Shown here in pieces: positions 48,954-57,673 of a stretch of DNA of 64,000 nucleotides (its first letter is position 1; every line of letters begins with the position of its first letter). A model generated the notes under the pieces. It did not search any database, had not been told where the DNA came from, and saw only the letters and a program-made list of their open reading frames with translations. A program made the translations under genes and the position numbers. This DNA is from Pandoraea faecigallinarum (GTDB lineage Bacteria; Pseudomonadota; Gammaproteobacteria; Burkholderiales; Burkholderiaceae), in NCBI RefSeq assembly GCF_001029105.3, contig NZ_CP011807.3, forward strand, positions 3,162,001 through 3,226,000, in the 5' to 3' direction.

Positions 48954-51047
48954 ATGCCGAATTCGTCCCCCGCCGATTTACCGCCCCGATCCGCCGGCGC
49001 ACCGGCCGGTGGGCCGCGCCCGGGAGCCACGCCCGCCATGCGAAAGCCGGTGATCTGGGCCGTCGGCATCAGCAAGCTCGGGGAACTGTATCGCGACATC
49101 GTGCCCGATTACGCCACGCAGGCCGAGGTGCATATCGTCGACAAGGGCTATGAGGCGGTGATCGAGGCGCTCGAACGACTGCCCGCGGGAAGCGTCGACG
49201 GCATCGTCGCGGGCGGATCCAACGGCGACTTCCTGCGTGAGCGTCTCGCGCTGCCCGTTGTGCTGGTCAAGGTGACGGGCTCGGACGTCATGCATGCGTT
49301 GGCGCGGGCGCGCCGCGCGTTGCCTGCGTCGTCTCCCGACTCGCGGATCGCGCTGGTGTCCTACGCACGCCCGGCGCCGGAGTTCGAGCGCTTCAAGAGC
49401 GCTTTTCATATCGACATCGCGCAACACACTTACGTCGATGCACAGAACGCCGAAGATCTGGTACTGCGGCTGCGCGACGAAGGCATGGAAGTGATTGTGG
49501 GTCCTGGTCTCGTTACGCAACTGACCGAGCGCGCCGGCCTGACGGGCATCTTCCTGTACTCGCAGGGCTCCGTGCGCGCCGCGTTCGATACGGCGCTGGA
49601 AGTCGCGCGTCTCGGGCGTATCGAAGCCCAGCGGCGCGAACGTCTGGACACCGTGCTGCGCCACTTGCACGAGGGCGTGGCGGCCGTCGATCTGAACGGA
49701 CGCATCGAAGCGATCAACGCGTCGATGGCCGGGATTCTGGGCGTCACGGCAGTCGACGCGCTCGGGCGCCCTCTCGATGCCATCGCCCCGCCCCTCGATA
49801 TGGCGCGCACGCTGGAGAGCGCGAGCGCGGAACTCGAAGCCATTGTGTCGATGGCTGGAAAAACCTGGGTCATCAACCGTATTCCGCTACTGGATCAGGG
49901 AACGCTGACCGGTGCGCTGGTCACGTGTCAGGACTCGCAGGCATTTGCCCGCGTGGATCGTTCGCTGCGCTCGCGGCACCGTCCGCGGCATCTCGTGGCG
50001 CGCTACCGCCTCGACGACCTGATCGGCGACTCGGCAGCCATGACGCAAGTGCGCGCGCTGGCACGCCGTTATGCGCAGACGGATTCGACGGTGCTCGTGC
50101 ACGGCGAAAGCGGGACGGGCAAGGAATTGCTTGCCCAGGGCATTCACAACGCCAGCCGCCGACGCGACTATCCGTTCGTCGCGATCAATTGCGCGGCATT
50201 TCCGGAAACGCTGCTGGAAAGCGAATTGTTCGGGTACGAGGACGGCGCATTCTCCGGCGCCCGGCGCGGCGGCAAGGCCGGTCTTTTCGAGACGGCGCAC
50301 AACGGCACCATCTTTCTGGATGAAATCGGTGAGATGCCGATGCCACTGCAAACACGTCTGCTGCGCGTATTGCAGGAGCGTGAAGTCCTGCGCCTCGGCG
50401 CCAACGAACCCGTGCCGTGCGACGTGCGTGTCATCGCCGCCACGCACCGCGATCTTCGTGCGCAAGTCGGCGCAGGGCTGTTCCGCGAAGACCTCTACTA
50501 CCGGCTCAACATCCTGCGCATGGTGCTCCCGCCGTTGCGCGAGCGCATGGACGACCTGCCTCGACTCACGCCGCTGTTTCTCGAACGTGCTCTCGCCCGC
50601 GCGGGCGCGCGCATGAGCGTCGACGCGTTGCAGGCGTCGCTATTGCCGCTGCTGGCCACCTATCGCTGGCCGGGAAACGTCCGGGAACTGGAGAATCTGC
50701 TCGAGCGCATCGCCGTCGTGTGCGCCGACGTGGTCGACGCCCGGGAAATCAGCCGGGCGCGCCTGATCGAAATCGCCCCGGAACTGGGTACGGCGACGGA
50801 CGCCGCCCAGGATGTTTCAAAAACGAACGCAGGACGGAAAATCGGCACGCCGACAATGGTCGCCCCGAGCGAGGAAGTACACGCCACCCGCGGCGCGCCG
50901 CTCACAGGACGCGAGCGGCGCGCCGCCGAGGAACTCGCACGCATTCACGCGACGCTGGCGGCCTGCGGCGGTGACCGCAACGCCGCGTGTGAAGCGCTCG
51001 GCATCAGCCGCTCGACCCTGTGGCGCAAGCTTCGCACCGGCATTTGA
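48954..51047 (+). CDS. prpR: Propionate catabolism activator PrpR (sigma-54-dependent)
   Basis: A 697-residue activator. A PrpR_N sensor domain (KPVIWAVGISKLGELYRDIV onward, about 31-210) that should bind methylcitrate is followed by a short PAS-like region, an AAA+ domain with Walker A GESGTGKE and FLDEIGEMP, and a C-terminal Fis-type helix (GDRNAACEALGISRSTLWRKL). The sigma-54-contact loop reads GAFSGA (serine at about residue 434) where most activators have GAFTGA. The start is unsure: ATG at 48954 adds a proline-rich leader, ATG at 49038 starts directly at the domain and has a GGGAG at longer distance. Confidence 0.92.
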   Translation: MPNSSPADLPPRSAGAPAGGPRPGATPAMRKPVIWAVGISKLGELYRDIVPDYATQAEVHIVDKGYEAVIEALERLPAGSVDGIVAGGSNGDFLRERLALPVVLVKVTGSDVMHALARARRALPASSPDSRIALVSYARPAPEFERFKSAFHIDIAQHTYVDAQNAEDLVLRLRDEGMEVIVGPGLVTQLTERAGLTGIFLYSQGSVRAAFDTALEVARLGRIEAQRRERLDTVLRHLHEGVAAVDLNGRIEAINASMAGILGVTAVDALGRPLDAIAPPLDMARTLESASAELEAIVSMAGKTWVINRIPLLDQGTLTGALVTCQDSQAFARVDRSLRSRHRPRHLVARYRLDDLIGDSAAMTQVRALARRYAQTDSTVLVHGESGTGKELLAQGIHNASRRRDYPFVAINCAAFPETLLESELFGYEDGAFSGARRGGKAGLFETAHNGTIFLDEIGEMPMPLQTRLLRVLQEREVLRLGANEPVPCDVRVIAATHRDLRAQVGAGLFREDLYYRLNILRMVLPPLRERMDDLPRLTPLFLERALARAGARMSVDALQASLLPLLATYRWPGNVRELENLLERIAVVCADVVDAREISRARLIEIAPELGTATDAAQDVSKTNAGRKIGTPTMVAPSEEVHATRGAPLTGRERRAAEELARIHATLAACGGDRNAACEALGISRSTLWRKLRTGI

Positions 51048-51099
51048 CCCGCCACGCCGGTAACTGCCCGCGCCTGCCTGCCGAGCCGGCCGGTGCGGT

Positions 51100-51261
51100 T
51101 CAGTGCTGGTGACGGATGCGATCCCACATCTCGTGCCAGTCGAGCCGCCGGTGCCCGGACGGTTCGTCGTGGTGCGTCACCCAGAAATGATCGACGAGCA
51201 TGCCGATGGCGAAACCGAGGAGCAGCGCCACCGGCATCATCGAAACGTTCATCATGGACAT
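51100..51261 (-). CDS. Small single-pass membrane protein of unknown function
   Basis: A 53-residue protein with one membrane segment (MMPVALLLGFAIGMLVDHFW) and a charged, histidine-rich tail (THHDEPSGHRRLDWHEMWDRIRHQH). GGGAGG lies five bases before the ATG, so it is probably translated. It is convergent with prpR and followed, in the opposite sense, by a bidirectional terminator. The histidine-rich tail could bind metal, which is speculation. Confidence 0.6.
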   Translation of the reverse strand: MSMMNVSMMPVALLLGFAIGMLVDHFWVTHHDEPSGHRRLDWHEMWDRIRHQH

Positions 51262-51343
51262 GGCGGCCTCCCGTCGATGGAATGACACTTCCATTCTAGT
51301 CAAACGCTTTCATGCCAGCGCAGCAATCGCCCAGGCACGCCGG

Positions 51344-51381
51344 CATGAAAAAACCGGGGTCGAAACCCCGGTTTTTTCATG
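51344..51381. terminator. Bidirectional intrinsic terminator after metQ
   Basis: A perfect 17-bp stem around a CGAA loop (core AAAAAACCGGGGT-CGAA-ACCCCGGTTTTTT). T runs exist on both strands. It lies 25 bases after the metQ stop on the minus strand. Confidence 0.92.
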
Positions 51382-51405
51382 CGCGGCACACCGCAAACCC
51401 CATGC

Positions 51406-52209
51406 TTACCATGTGGCGATCAGCGCCCCCTTGAACTGGGTGTCGATGAATTGCTTCACTTCGTCGGAGTGGTAGGCGTCGACCAGTTGCTTGACCCACG
51501 GCTTGTTCAGGTCTTGCGTGCGCACGGCGATCAGGTTGGCGTACGGCCCCTTCAGATCTTCGATGGCGATGGCGTCGCGCTTGGGCACCAGACCCGCCTG
51601 TGCAGCGAAGTTGGTGTTAATCGACGCGGCATCCAGATCGGGCAAGGCGCGCGGCAATTGCGCGGCTTCCAGTTCGCGGATCTTCAGTTTCTTCGGGTTC
51701 TCGGCGATGTCGAGCGGCGTGGCGTTCTTGCCTTCCAGACCGGACTTGAGCTTGATCAGGCCTTCCTTCTGAAGCAGCAGCAGCGCACGGTTGCCGTTCG
51801 ACGGATCGTTCTGGATACCGACCTGCGCGCCGTTGGGCAGGTCCTTGAGCGACTTGTACTTCTTTGAGTAGAAGCCCAGCGGCGATACGTAAGTCAGGCC
51901 CGCCGTCGTGATCTTGTAGCCGCGGTCCTTGACCTGGCTGTCGAGGAACGGCTTGTGCTGGAAGCCGTTGGCATCCAGATCGCCGGCGTCGAGCGCGGCG
52001 TTCGGCTGTGCGTAGTCACTGAACTCGACGATCTTGATGAACAGGCCGCGCTTCTCGGCAACCTTCTTCACGACTTCGAAGATCTGCGCGTCCGAGCCGG
52101 CCATCGTGCCGACCTTCAGGGGCTTGTCGGCGGTCTGAGCCGAAGCGCCGAGGGAGGCGAGCGCAAACGTGGCGCCGAGGAACGCGTTGATCAGTTGACG
52201 GGACAGCAT
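51406..52209 (-). CDS. metQ: Methionine-type ABC transporter binding protein (MetQ/NlpA family)
   Basis: A 267-residue binding protein with a signal peptide ending near LGASAQ; it lacks a lipobox cysteine at that place, so it is probably a free periplasmic protein. The mature start KPLKVGTMAGSDAQIFEVV and the ligand-site stretches LTYVSPLGFYSKKYKSL and INTNFAAQAG are MetQ-like. AAGGAG precedes the ATG. The partner genes metN and metI are not next to it, so it must work with a transporter encoded elsewhere, for methionine or a related ligand. Confidence 0.88.
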   Translation of the reverse strand: MLSRQLINAFLGATFALASLGASAQTADKPLKVGTMAGSDAQIFEVVKKVAEKRGLFIKIVEFSDYAQPNAALDAGDLDANGFQHKPFLDSQVKDRGYKITTAGLTYVSPLGFYSKKYKSLKDLPNGAQVGIQNDPSNGNRALLLLQKEGLIKLKSGLEGKNATPLDIAENPKKLKIRELEAAQLPRALPDLDAASINTNFAAQAGLVPKRDAIAIEDLKGPYANLIAVRTQDLNKPWVKQLVDAYHSDEVKQFIDTQFKGALIATW

Positions 52210-52415
52210 GTGCGAATTCTCCTTGTGCTTATGGATTGCGGCGCCTGTTGGGCGCCTGTGCGAGTGAGCGCGAACCTGATGGGTCCGCCCGGGTCGCCCG
52301 CACAGCCCAATGCGCGCGACCGGAATCCGGATGCTGCCACAAACGCGGGTTTACGCGAAATACATAATCGGCATTTTCATATCCCCCATTCGTTTCGATA
52401 GGCTGGGCAAATCAT

Positions 52416-52448
52416 AAAAAAACGCCCCTTCGGATCACCAAAGGGGCG
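52416..52448 (-). terminator. Intrinsic terminator downstream of the glycine-rich gene
   Basis: On the minus strand CGCCCCTT pairs with AAGGGGCG around a ten-base loop and is followed by seven T residues (52422-52416). It lies about 180 bases after the stop of the glycine-rich gene and 207 bases before metQ. I see no other element in the gap 52210-52630; a SAM-type riboswitch for metQ was looked for and not found. Confidence 0.75.
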
Positions 52449-52630
52449 CCCTTCGCCGGGAGAACAGCCTGATCACGGGCCGGGGGGGTGGCACGGCCGA
52501 CGGCGATGCCGTCAGCCGGTCGCGTCAGGAACCGACGAATAACCTGAGATGCGTTACGTTATCGAGGTGCCGAGGGCCAGTCCCTGCACGCGCTGTGCCG
52601 AACGCGTGCAGGCGCCCGCCCTCTCCAGGC

Positions 52631-53218
<588 letters not shown>

Positions 53219-53633
53219 GGTCCCCTCCCCGCGCACGCGCACACACTCACTTCGGAACACGCCGAACCCCGCCAGAAGGTCGGGCGTTACGGCGAAAGCG
53301 CATTCGCAGTAAACGCGGGCAATAACTGCCCCGCCCGTGCGTCGATGCACAGGAGTCCCTGGCCAACAGCCTGCGGAGAATCCGGGTTGGCGCTTCGCCA
53401 TACACGATTCACGTACGCGAATTCCGTGCCAGACGACTCAACCCTTTGATTTAAAAAGAATTAATAACTCAACTTGCGAGACATCGGGGGATGGCCTGCC
53501 AAAAATGTATCGTTCATGAAACGCTTACATCGCCCGCCCGCCGGAAACGACGTTCGTCCGTGCGGACGACGTCGTCATGAGCGCCGGCGGAGTCCCGCAT
53601 GAGCATCGCCTCATCGCCCTCATTGCCGGCCGA
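53219..53633. other. 415-base intergenic region upstream of the glycine-rich gene
   Basis: No gene recognised. An AT-rich block at about 53445-53480 stands out from the GC-rich surroundings and may be the promoter region of the leftward glycine-rich gene. No operator-like palindrome was found. Confidence 0.4.
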
Positions 53634-54581
53634 CTAGGCGCGCATCCGCTCACGTGCTTCGCGCAACAAGGCCTGCGGCGGCTTGCCGAGGGTGCGCACA
53701 AAAGCCCGCCGCATGCGCTCTTCGTCGCCGAAACCGGTCACGTCCGCCACCCGCGCAATCGACGCCTCGCCGGCTTCGAGCAACGCCTGCGCCGCTTCCA
53801 GCCGCAATTTCTCGATGGCCTTGGCGGGCGTGAGGCCAGTCTGCAACGTGAACTCGCGGCTGAAGTGCCGGGCGCTCCAATGCACTTGCGCAGCCAGTTG
53901 TTCGACCGACAACGGCTCGCGCAAATGCTCGCGCGCATACGCCAGTGCGGCGCGCACGCGGTCCGAGCTTGGTTCGAGCGTGGAGAGTGTGGAGAACTGC
54001 GATTGACCGCCGGTGCGGCGGTAGTGCACCACGAGCAGTCGTGACGTCTCGCGGGCGATCTCGCTGCCGTAGTCGGCTTCGACCAGCGCGAGTGCCAGAT
54101 CGATTCCGGCCGTCATGCCGGCGGAAGTCCAGATGCTGCCGTCGTTGACGTAAATCCGGTCCTCTTCCACGACGACGTCCGGATGCTGCTGCCGGAGCGC
54201 GCTCGCCTGCCCCCAGTGCGTGGTCGCGCGCCGTCCCTCCAGCAAACCGGCGTCGGCCAGCACGAAGGCCCCCGAGCAAATACTGCCGATGCGGCGCACG
54301 TTCGGCGCAAAGCGTTTGAGCGCGTCGACGAGATCGGGCTCGGTCGGCACGACGTACGTAGCGCCCGCTACCAGCATCGTGTCGTAATGACGCCGGCCAA
54401 TGGTTTCCGTCGCCACGGAAATCCCCGCCGAATCCTTCACAAGCCCGCCTTCCACCGAAACGGTCAGCACTTCGTAAAGTGGCGTATCCCGCCCGAAATT
54501 CGCGATCTCGAACACCGACATCGCAGCGAGCGAAATCATCTGAAAGCCCGGATAGACCACCAATGCAACACGTTTCGTCAT
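53634..54581 (-). CDS. GlxA-family regulator (DJ-1/PfpI domain plus AraC HTH)
   Basis: A 315-residue regulator. Residues about 1-190 form a DJ-1/PfpI-like amidase-type domain (MTKRVALVVYPGFQMISLAA; SICSGAFVLADAGLLEGRRATTHW with the nucleophile-position cysteine), and 210-315 an AraC double helix-turn-helix (LSVEQLAAQVHWSARHFSREF; FGDEERMRRAFVRTLG). GlxA/ArgR/CdhR-type members sense amines or amino acids such as arginine or carnitine. A longer upstream frame lacks homology. It is divergent from the SDR gene, its probable target. Confidence 0.9.
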   Translation of the reverse strand: MTKRVALVVYPGFQMISLAAMSVFEIANFGRDTPLYEVLTVSVEGGLVKDSAGISVATETIGRRHYDTMLVAGATYVVPTEPDLVDALKRFAPNVRRIGSICSGAFVLADAGLLEGRRATTHWGQASALRQQHPDVVVEEDRIYVNDGSIWTSAGMTAGIDLALALVEADYGSEIARETSRLLVVHYRRTGGQSQFSTLSTLEPSSDRVRAALAYAREHLREPLSVEQLAAQVHWSARHFSREFTLQTGLTPAKAIEKLRLEAAQALLEAGEASIARVADVTGFGDEERMRRAFVRTLGKPPQALLREARERMRA

Positions 54582-54862
54582 GACTGAAAGAAGGCACCAG
54601 GGCCATAGCGGAAGGAGCGGCCGATGTGTCGATTGTAATGAACGACACGCGCCGACGTCGGACACGCTTGTCCTAAAAAGTGGTTTTATTGTCATTTGAG
54701 ACATCGACAATCCGTACCAAACTCCGTGGCATTGGACGGCGCGAACGACACCCTTCACGACCGGCCAACGACTCCCGCCTCCGCGTCGAACCGCGTGACG
54801 GGCAACGCACGAGGCGCCCGAACCGCGCGCAAGCGCAACATTGCACAGGAACTGAAACTGCC

Positions 54863-55687
54863 ATGACCCAACATCCCTCAACGCCCCTGGGCACCGCCCT
54901 CATCACCGGCGCCTCTTCCGGCATCGGTGCCGTTTATGCCGAGCGTCTCGCCCGCCGCGGTCACGATCTCATTCTCGTGGCGCGCAATTCCGCACGCCTG
55001 CACGACGCCGCGCAGCGCATCCACGCCGAGACCGGCCGCAAGGTGGACGTCATCGTCGCGGATCTCTCGACCCGCGACGCACAGGCCGTGGTCGAAGCGC
55101 GTCTGCGCGAGGACGCCACGATCGATACGCTGGTGAACAACGCGGGCTTCGGCGCCGTCGCGCCGCTGCTGCAAGCCGATATCGAGCACATGACCGACAT
55201 GATCGAAGTCAACGTCACCGCACTCACCAGGCTGACTTACGCCGCCGTTCCCGGATTCGTGGCGCGCAAGCGCGGCACGGTCATCAACATCGCGTCCATC
55301 GCCGCGATTGCGCCGGAATTGCTCAACGATGTCTATGGTGGCTCGAAGGCGTTCGTCGTTGCTTTTTCGCAGTCGCTGCAACATCAACTGACCGACACCG
55401 GCGTGCGCGTGCAGGCGGTGCTGCCCGGTGCGACGGCTACCGAATTCTGGGAGGTGGCGGGCAAATCGCATGGCGAGTTGCCGCAGGAGTGGCTGATGAC
55501 GTCGGCCGATCTGGTCGATGCGGCCCTGTCCGGGCTCGACCAGGGCGAAGCCGTCACGATCCCGCCGTTGCAGGATGGCGCCCAGTGGGCCGCGTACGAA
55601 GCGCTGCGCCGCCAGATGTCGCAAGGCCTGAGCAACAGTGCGCCGGGCAAGCGTTATGGCGTGAAGACGGCCGCGCGGGCGGCCTGA
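54863..55687 (+). CDS. Short-chain dehydrogenase/reductase
   Basis: A 274-residue classical SDR. Cofactor motif ALITGASSGIGAVYAERLARRG, NNAGFGA, and active-site YGGSKAF with an upstream serine (INIASIAAI). The fold and lack of an acidic residue after strand 2 (ILVARNSARL) suggest NADP(H) use. AGGA lies about 12 bases before the ATG. Divergent from the GlxA-type regulator with 281 bases between. Substrate unknown. Confidence 0.9.
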   Translation: MTQHPSTPLGTALITGASSGIGAVYAERLARRGHDLILVARNSARLHDAAQRIHAETGRKVDVIVADLSTRDAQAVVEARLREDATIDTLVNNAGFGAVAPLLQADIEHMTDMIEVNVTALTRLTYAAVPGFVARKRGTVINIASIAAIAPELLNDVYGGSKAFVVAFSQSLQHQLTDTGVRVQAVLPGATATEFWEVAGKSHGELPQEWLMTSADLVDAALSGLDQGEAVTIPPLQDGAQWAAYEALRRQMSQGLSNSAPGKRYGVKTAARAA

Positions 55688-55753
55688 TGGGAAGCGCGCG
55701 TGCGCGTCACGGGTCTTCCTGTGGCGCGCACGAACAACGACAATTGACGGCGC

Positions 55754-56263
55754 TCAGTGGCGGTAATCGAGTTCACGGGCGAGCGTTGCACAGCGCTGTT
55801 CGCGCGGCAATGCGCTCGTCGACGGCAGGTTGCGACGGCGCTCGAAGGCGTCAAGCCATTCGTCGCTGCCCGGGTCGGGACCATGCCCCTGCGCGTCGCC
55901 AACCGCCGCGTAGTGAGTCTCCAGATAGGAGAACCACTCCGGCGTGCAAGGCCGGCGCGATGGATTGTTCAATGCCGAGGGCACGGCGTCTCGCGCGATC
56001 GGCCCCGGCACGGCGGCAGGTCGGGTCGACGGCTGTGGTGCAGGCGACGGCACAGGCAGTATCGACGGCTGCGGTGCAGGCGACGGCACGGGCAGTAACG
56101 ATGGCTGTGGTGCAGGCGACGTCGCAGGCAGCGTGACCGGTTTGGGCGCCGGAACCGTCGTGCATCCGGTCGCCATGACGAAGGTCGCGGCGAGCGCGCA
56201 GGCACGCCATGTCAACGAGACGCGAGAAGCAGAAGCAGAAGCAGAAGCAGGATGGGATTTCAC
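55754..56263 (-). CDS. Proline-repeat lipoprotein
   Basis: A 169-residue predicted lipoprotein from a GTG start, with GGAGG six bases before it. The signal peptide carries an SASASAS stretch from a six-base repeat and ends in the lipobox region ATFVMATGC. Then come three 12-residue repeats of the type PSPAPQPSILPV, a flexible rod-like spacer, and a small C-terminal domain with two cysteines (PCTPEWFSYLETHYAAVGD; REQRCATLARELDYRH). Such a spacer would hold the small domain away from the membrane. Family not recognised. Confidence 0.7.
   Translation of the reverse strand: MKSHPASASASASRVSLTWRACALAATFVMATGCTTVPAPKPVTLPATSPAPQPSLLPVPSPAPQPSILPVPSPAPQPSTRPAAVPGPIARDAVPSALNNPSRRPCTPEWFSYLETHYAAVGDAQGHGPDPGSDEWLDAFERRRNLPSTSALPREQRCATLARELDYRH
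56028..56135. repeat. Three 36-base tandem repeats in the lipoprotein gene
   Basis: Units at 56028-56063, 56064-56099 and 56100-56135 are nearly identical and encode the 12-residue proline repeat. The unit length is a multiple of three, so copy number can change without frame loss. Confidence 0.85.
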
Positions 56264-56391
56264 AGGCGGCCTCCAATGGGAGCGAGTTCATGGACGTGCC
56301 AGTCTATGCATGCCTTACTGGGAGATTTCCCGCTTTCCCAAATCGCTCGAACGCGTCGCCCTTCCCGTTTTTGCAGCGTCTTCCCAGCCCC

Positions 56392-57348
56392 TCAATTGGC
56401 GTCGATCAGTTCGGCCGACGACTCCCGCAGACAGTCGGCGAACAACTGTGCCGCCGGCGTTGTCGTGTCTTCGCGCCAATACAGGATGGCTTCGCCCAGC
56501 GGCCCCAGTGGCGGCAACGGCAGCACGCGCATGCTGCCGCGCTGGGCATAACGGCGCGCCAACGAGAGCGGCAGGATCGACACGAAGTCCCCGCCGCGCA
56601 GCAACGCCAGGTTCAGCGACAGCGAACTCGATTCGATGGCCGGGCGCTGTAGTGTCACCCCCTGCTCCGCGAGAATTTCGGCCATCGTGGTGAACGCCGG
56701 CGAGCCGCGCATCGGCGTGATCCAGCGCACGTCCTGCAAGTCGGCCCAGGCCACGGCCGCCTCGGCAGCCCCGAGCGGATGATGCGTGCCGACGACAAAC
56801 ACGAACGGCTCGTGATGCAATGCCTCGTTGCGCATTACCGGCAGGGTTCCGGTCACGCGATTACGCCCTAGCGCCAGATCGAGGTTGCCCTCGTCCATCA
56901 TCTTCAGCAGCCGGTCCAGTGTGGCTTCCACGAACGAGAAGGACGCGTTCGGCGCGCGTCGCGTGAACAACTCCACCGCGTGCGCGACCAACGGCTGCGG
57001 AATGGTGACCACCGCGCCGAAGCGCACATGCCCGGCAGTTCCGGCGGTGAGCGCGCTCACGTCCCGTCGCGCAAGCTCGATCTGCCGCAGGATTTCACGG
57101 CCGCGCTCGACCAGCACGCGCCCGATGCCGGTCAGTTCCACGGCATTTCCGACGCGGCGCACCACCGCCGCCCCCAGCGCGTCTTCGATTTCCGCGATCT
57201 GCTTGGAGATGGCGGGCTGCGTGACGTGAAACGCCGCCGCCACACGCGTGACCTGACGCAACTCGCCCAGCGTCACGAGAATGCGCAGGTGGCCGAGTTT
57301 CAGGCCGCTGCGGAAGAAGCGCTCCATCGAGCTATCGGTTGTCGTCAT
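56392..57348 (-). CDS. LysR-family regulator, GbpR/PcaQ-like
   Basis: A 318-residue LysR-type regulator. The winged helix is LKLGHLRILVTLGELRQVTR, then AAAFHVTQPAISKQIAEIEDALG; the effector domain has FSFVEATLDRLLKMMDEGNLDLALGRN. It resembles the GbpR/PcaQ group that controls sugar or aromatic-acid use. Divergent from the four-gene operon MFS-SDR-dehydratase-dehydrogenase, which is its likely target. Confidence 0.88.
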   Translation of the reverse strand: MTTTDSSMERFFRSGLKLGHLRILVTLGELRQVTRVAAAFHVTQPAISKQIAEIEDALGAAVVRRVGNAVELTGIGRVLVERGREILRQIELARRDVSALTAGTAGHVRFGAVVTIPQPLVAHAVELFTRRAPNASFSFVEATLDRLLKMMDEGNLDLALGRNRVTGTLPVMRNEALHHEPFVFVVGTHHPLGAAEAAVAWADLQDVRWITPMRGSPAFTTMAEILAEQGVTLQRPAIESSSLSLNLALLRGGDFVSILPLSLARRYAQRGSMRVLPLPPLGPLGEAILYWREDTTTPAAQLFADCLRESSAELIDAN

Positions 57349-57416
57349 GGCGGTCTGCGAGAAAGCGGCATCGAGCCGGGTACGGACGGCAAGACGTCCG
57401 GCGAATGACCGACATC

Positions 57417-57432
57417 ATAACCAAACGGTAAT
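57417..57432. promoter_or_regulatory. ATAACC-N4-GGTAAT operator-like site
   Basis: The sequence ATAACCAAACGGTAAT is one base short of a perfect palindrome and matches the ATAACC-N4-GGTTAA pattern described for PcaQ-type regulators except for one position. It lies 69 bases upstream of the LysR start in the 325-base divergent gap (57349-57673), in which I see no gene. Confidence 0.5.
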
Positions 57433-57673
57433 GTCGCGAGTGCAAAGTGTGATTTGCCGCGACGGCCGTGCAGCCCTTACCCTTCGATCGAGCAGCGTTG
57501 CCGCGTATGGGAGTCGGCGCTCCATCCAGTGAGCGCGGGTATACCCGTTTGCATGGACCGAAGCGAAGCACGCATAACCAGGTGTCGCACGACGTCGCGG
57601 CACTTACCCCAATGCGCCGCGCCTGCCCGATAACTCGACGTGCCCAATGGCACGCACCTCGGAGACAACACCC

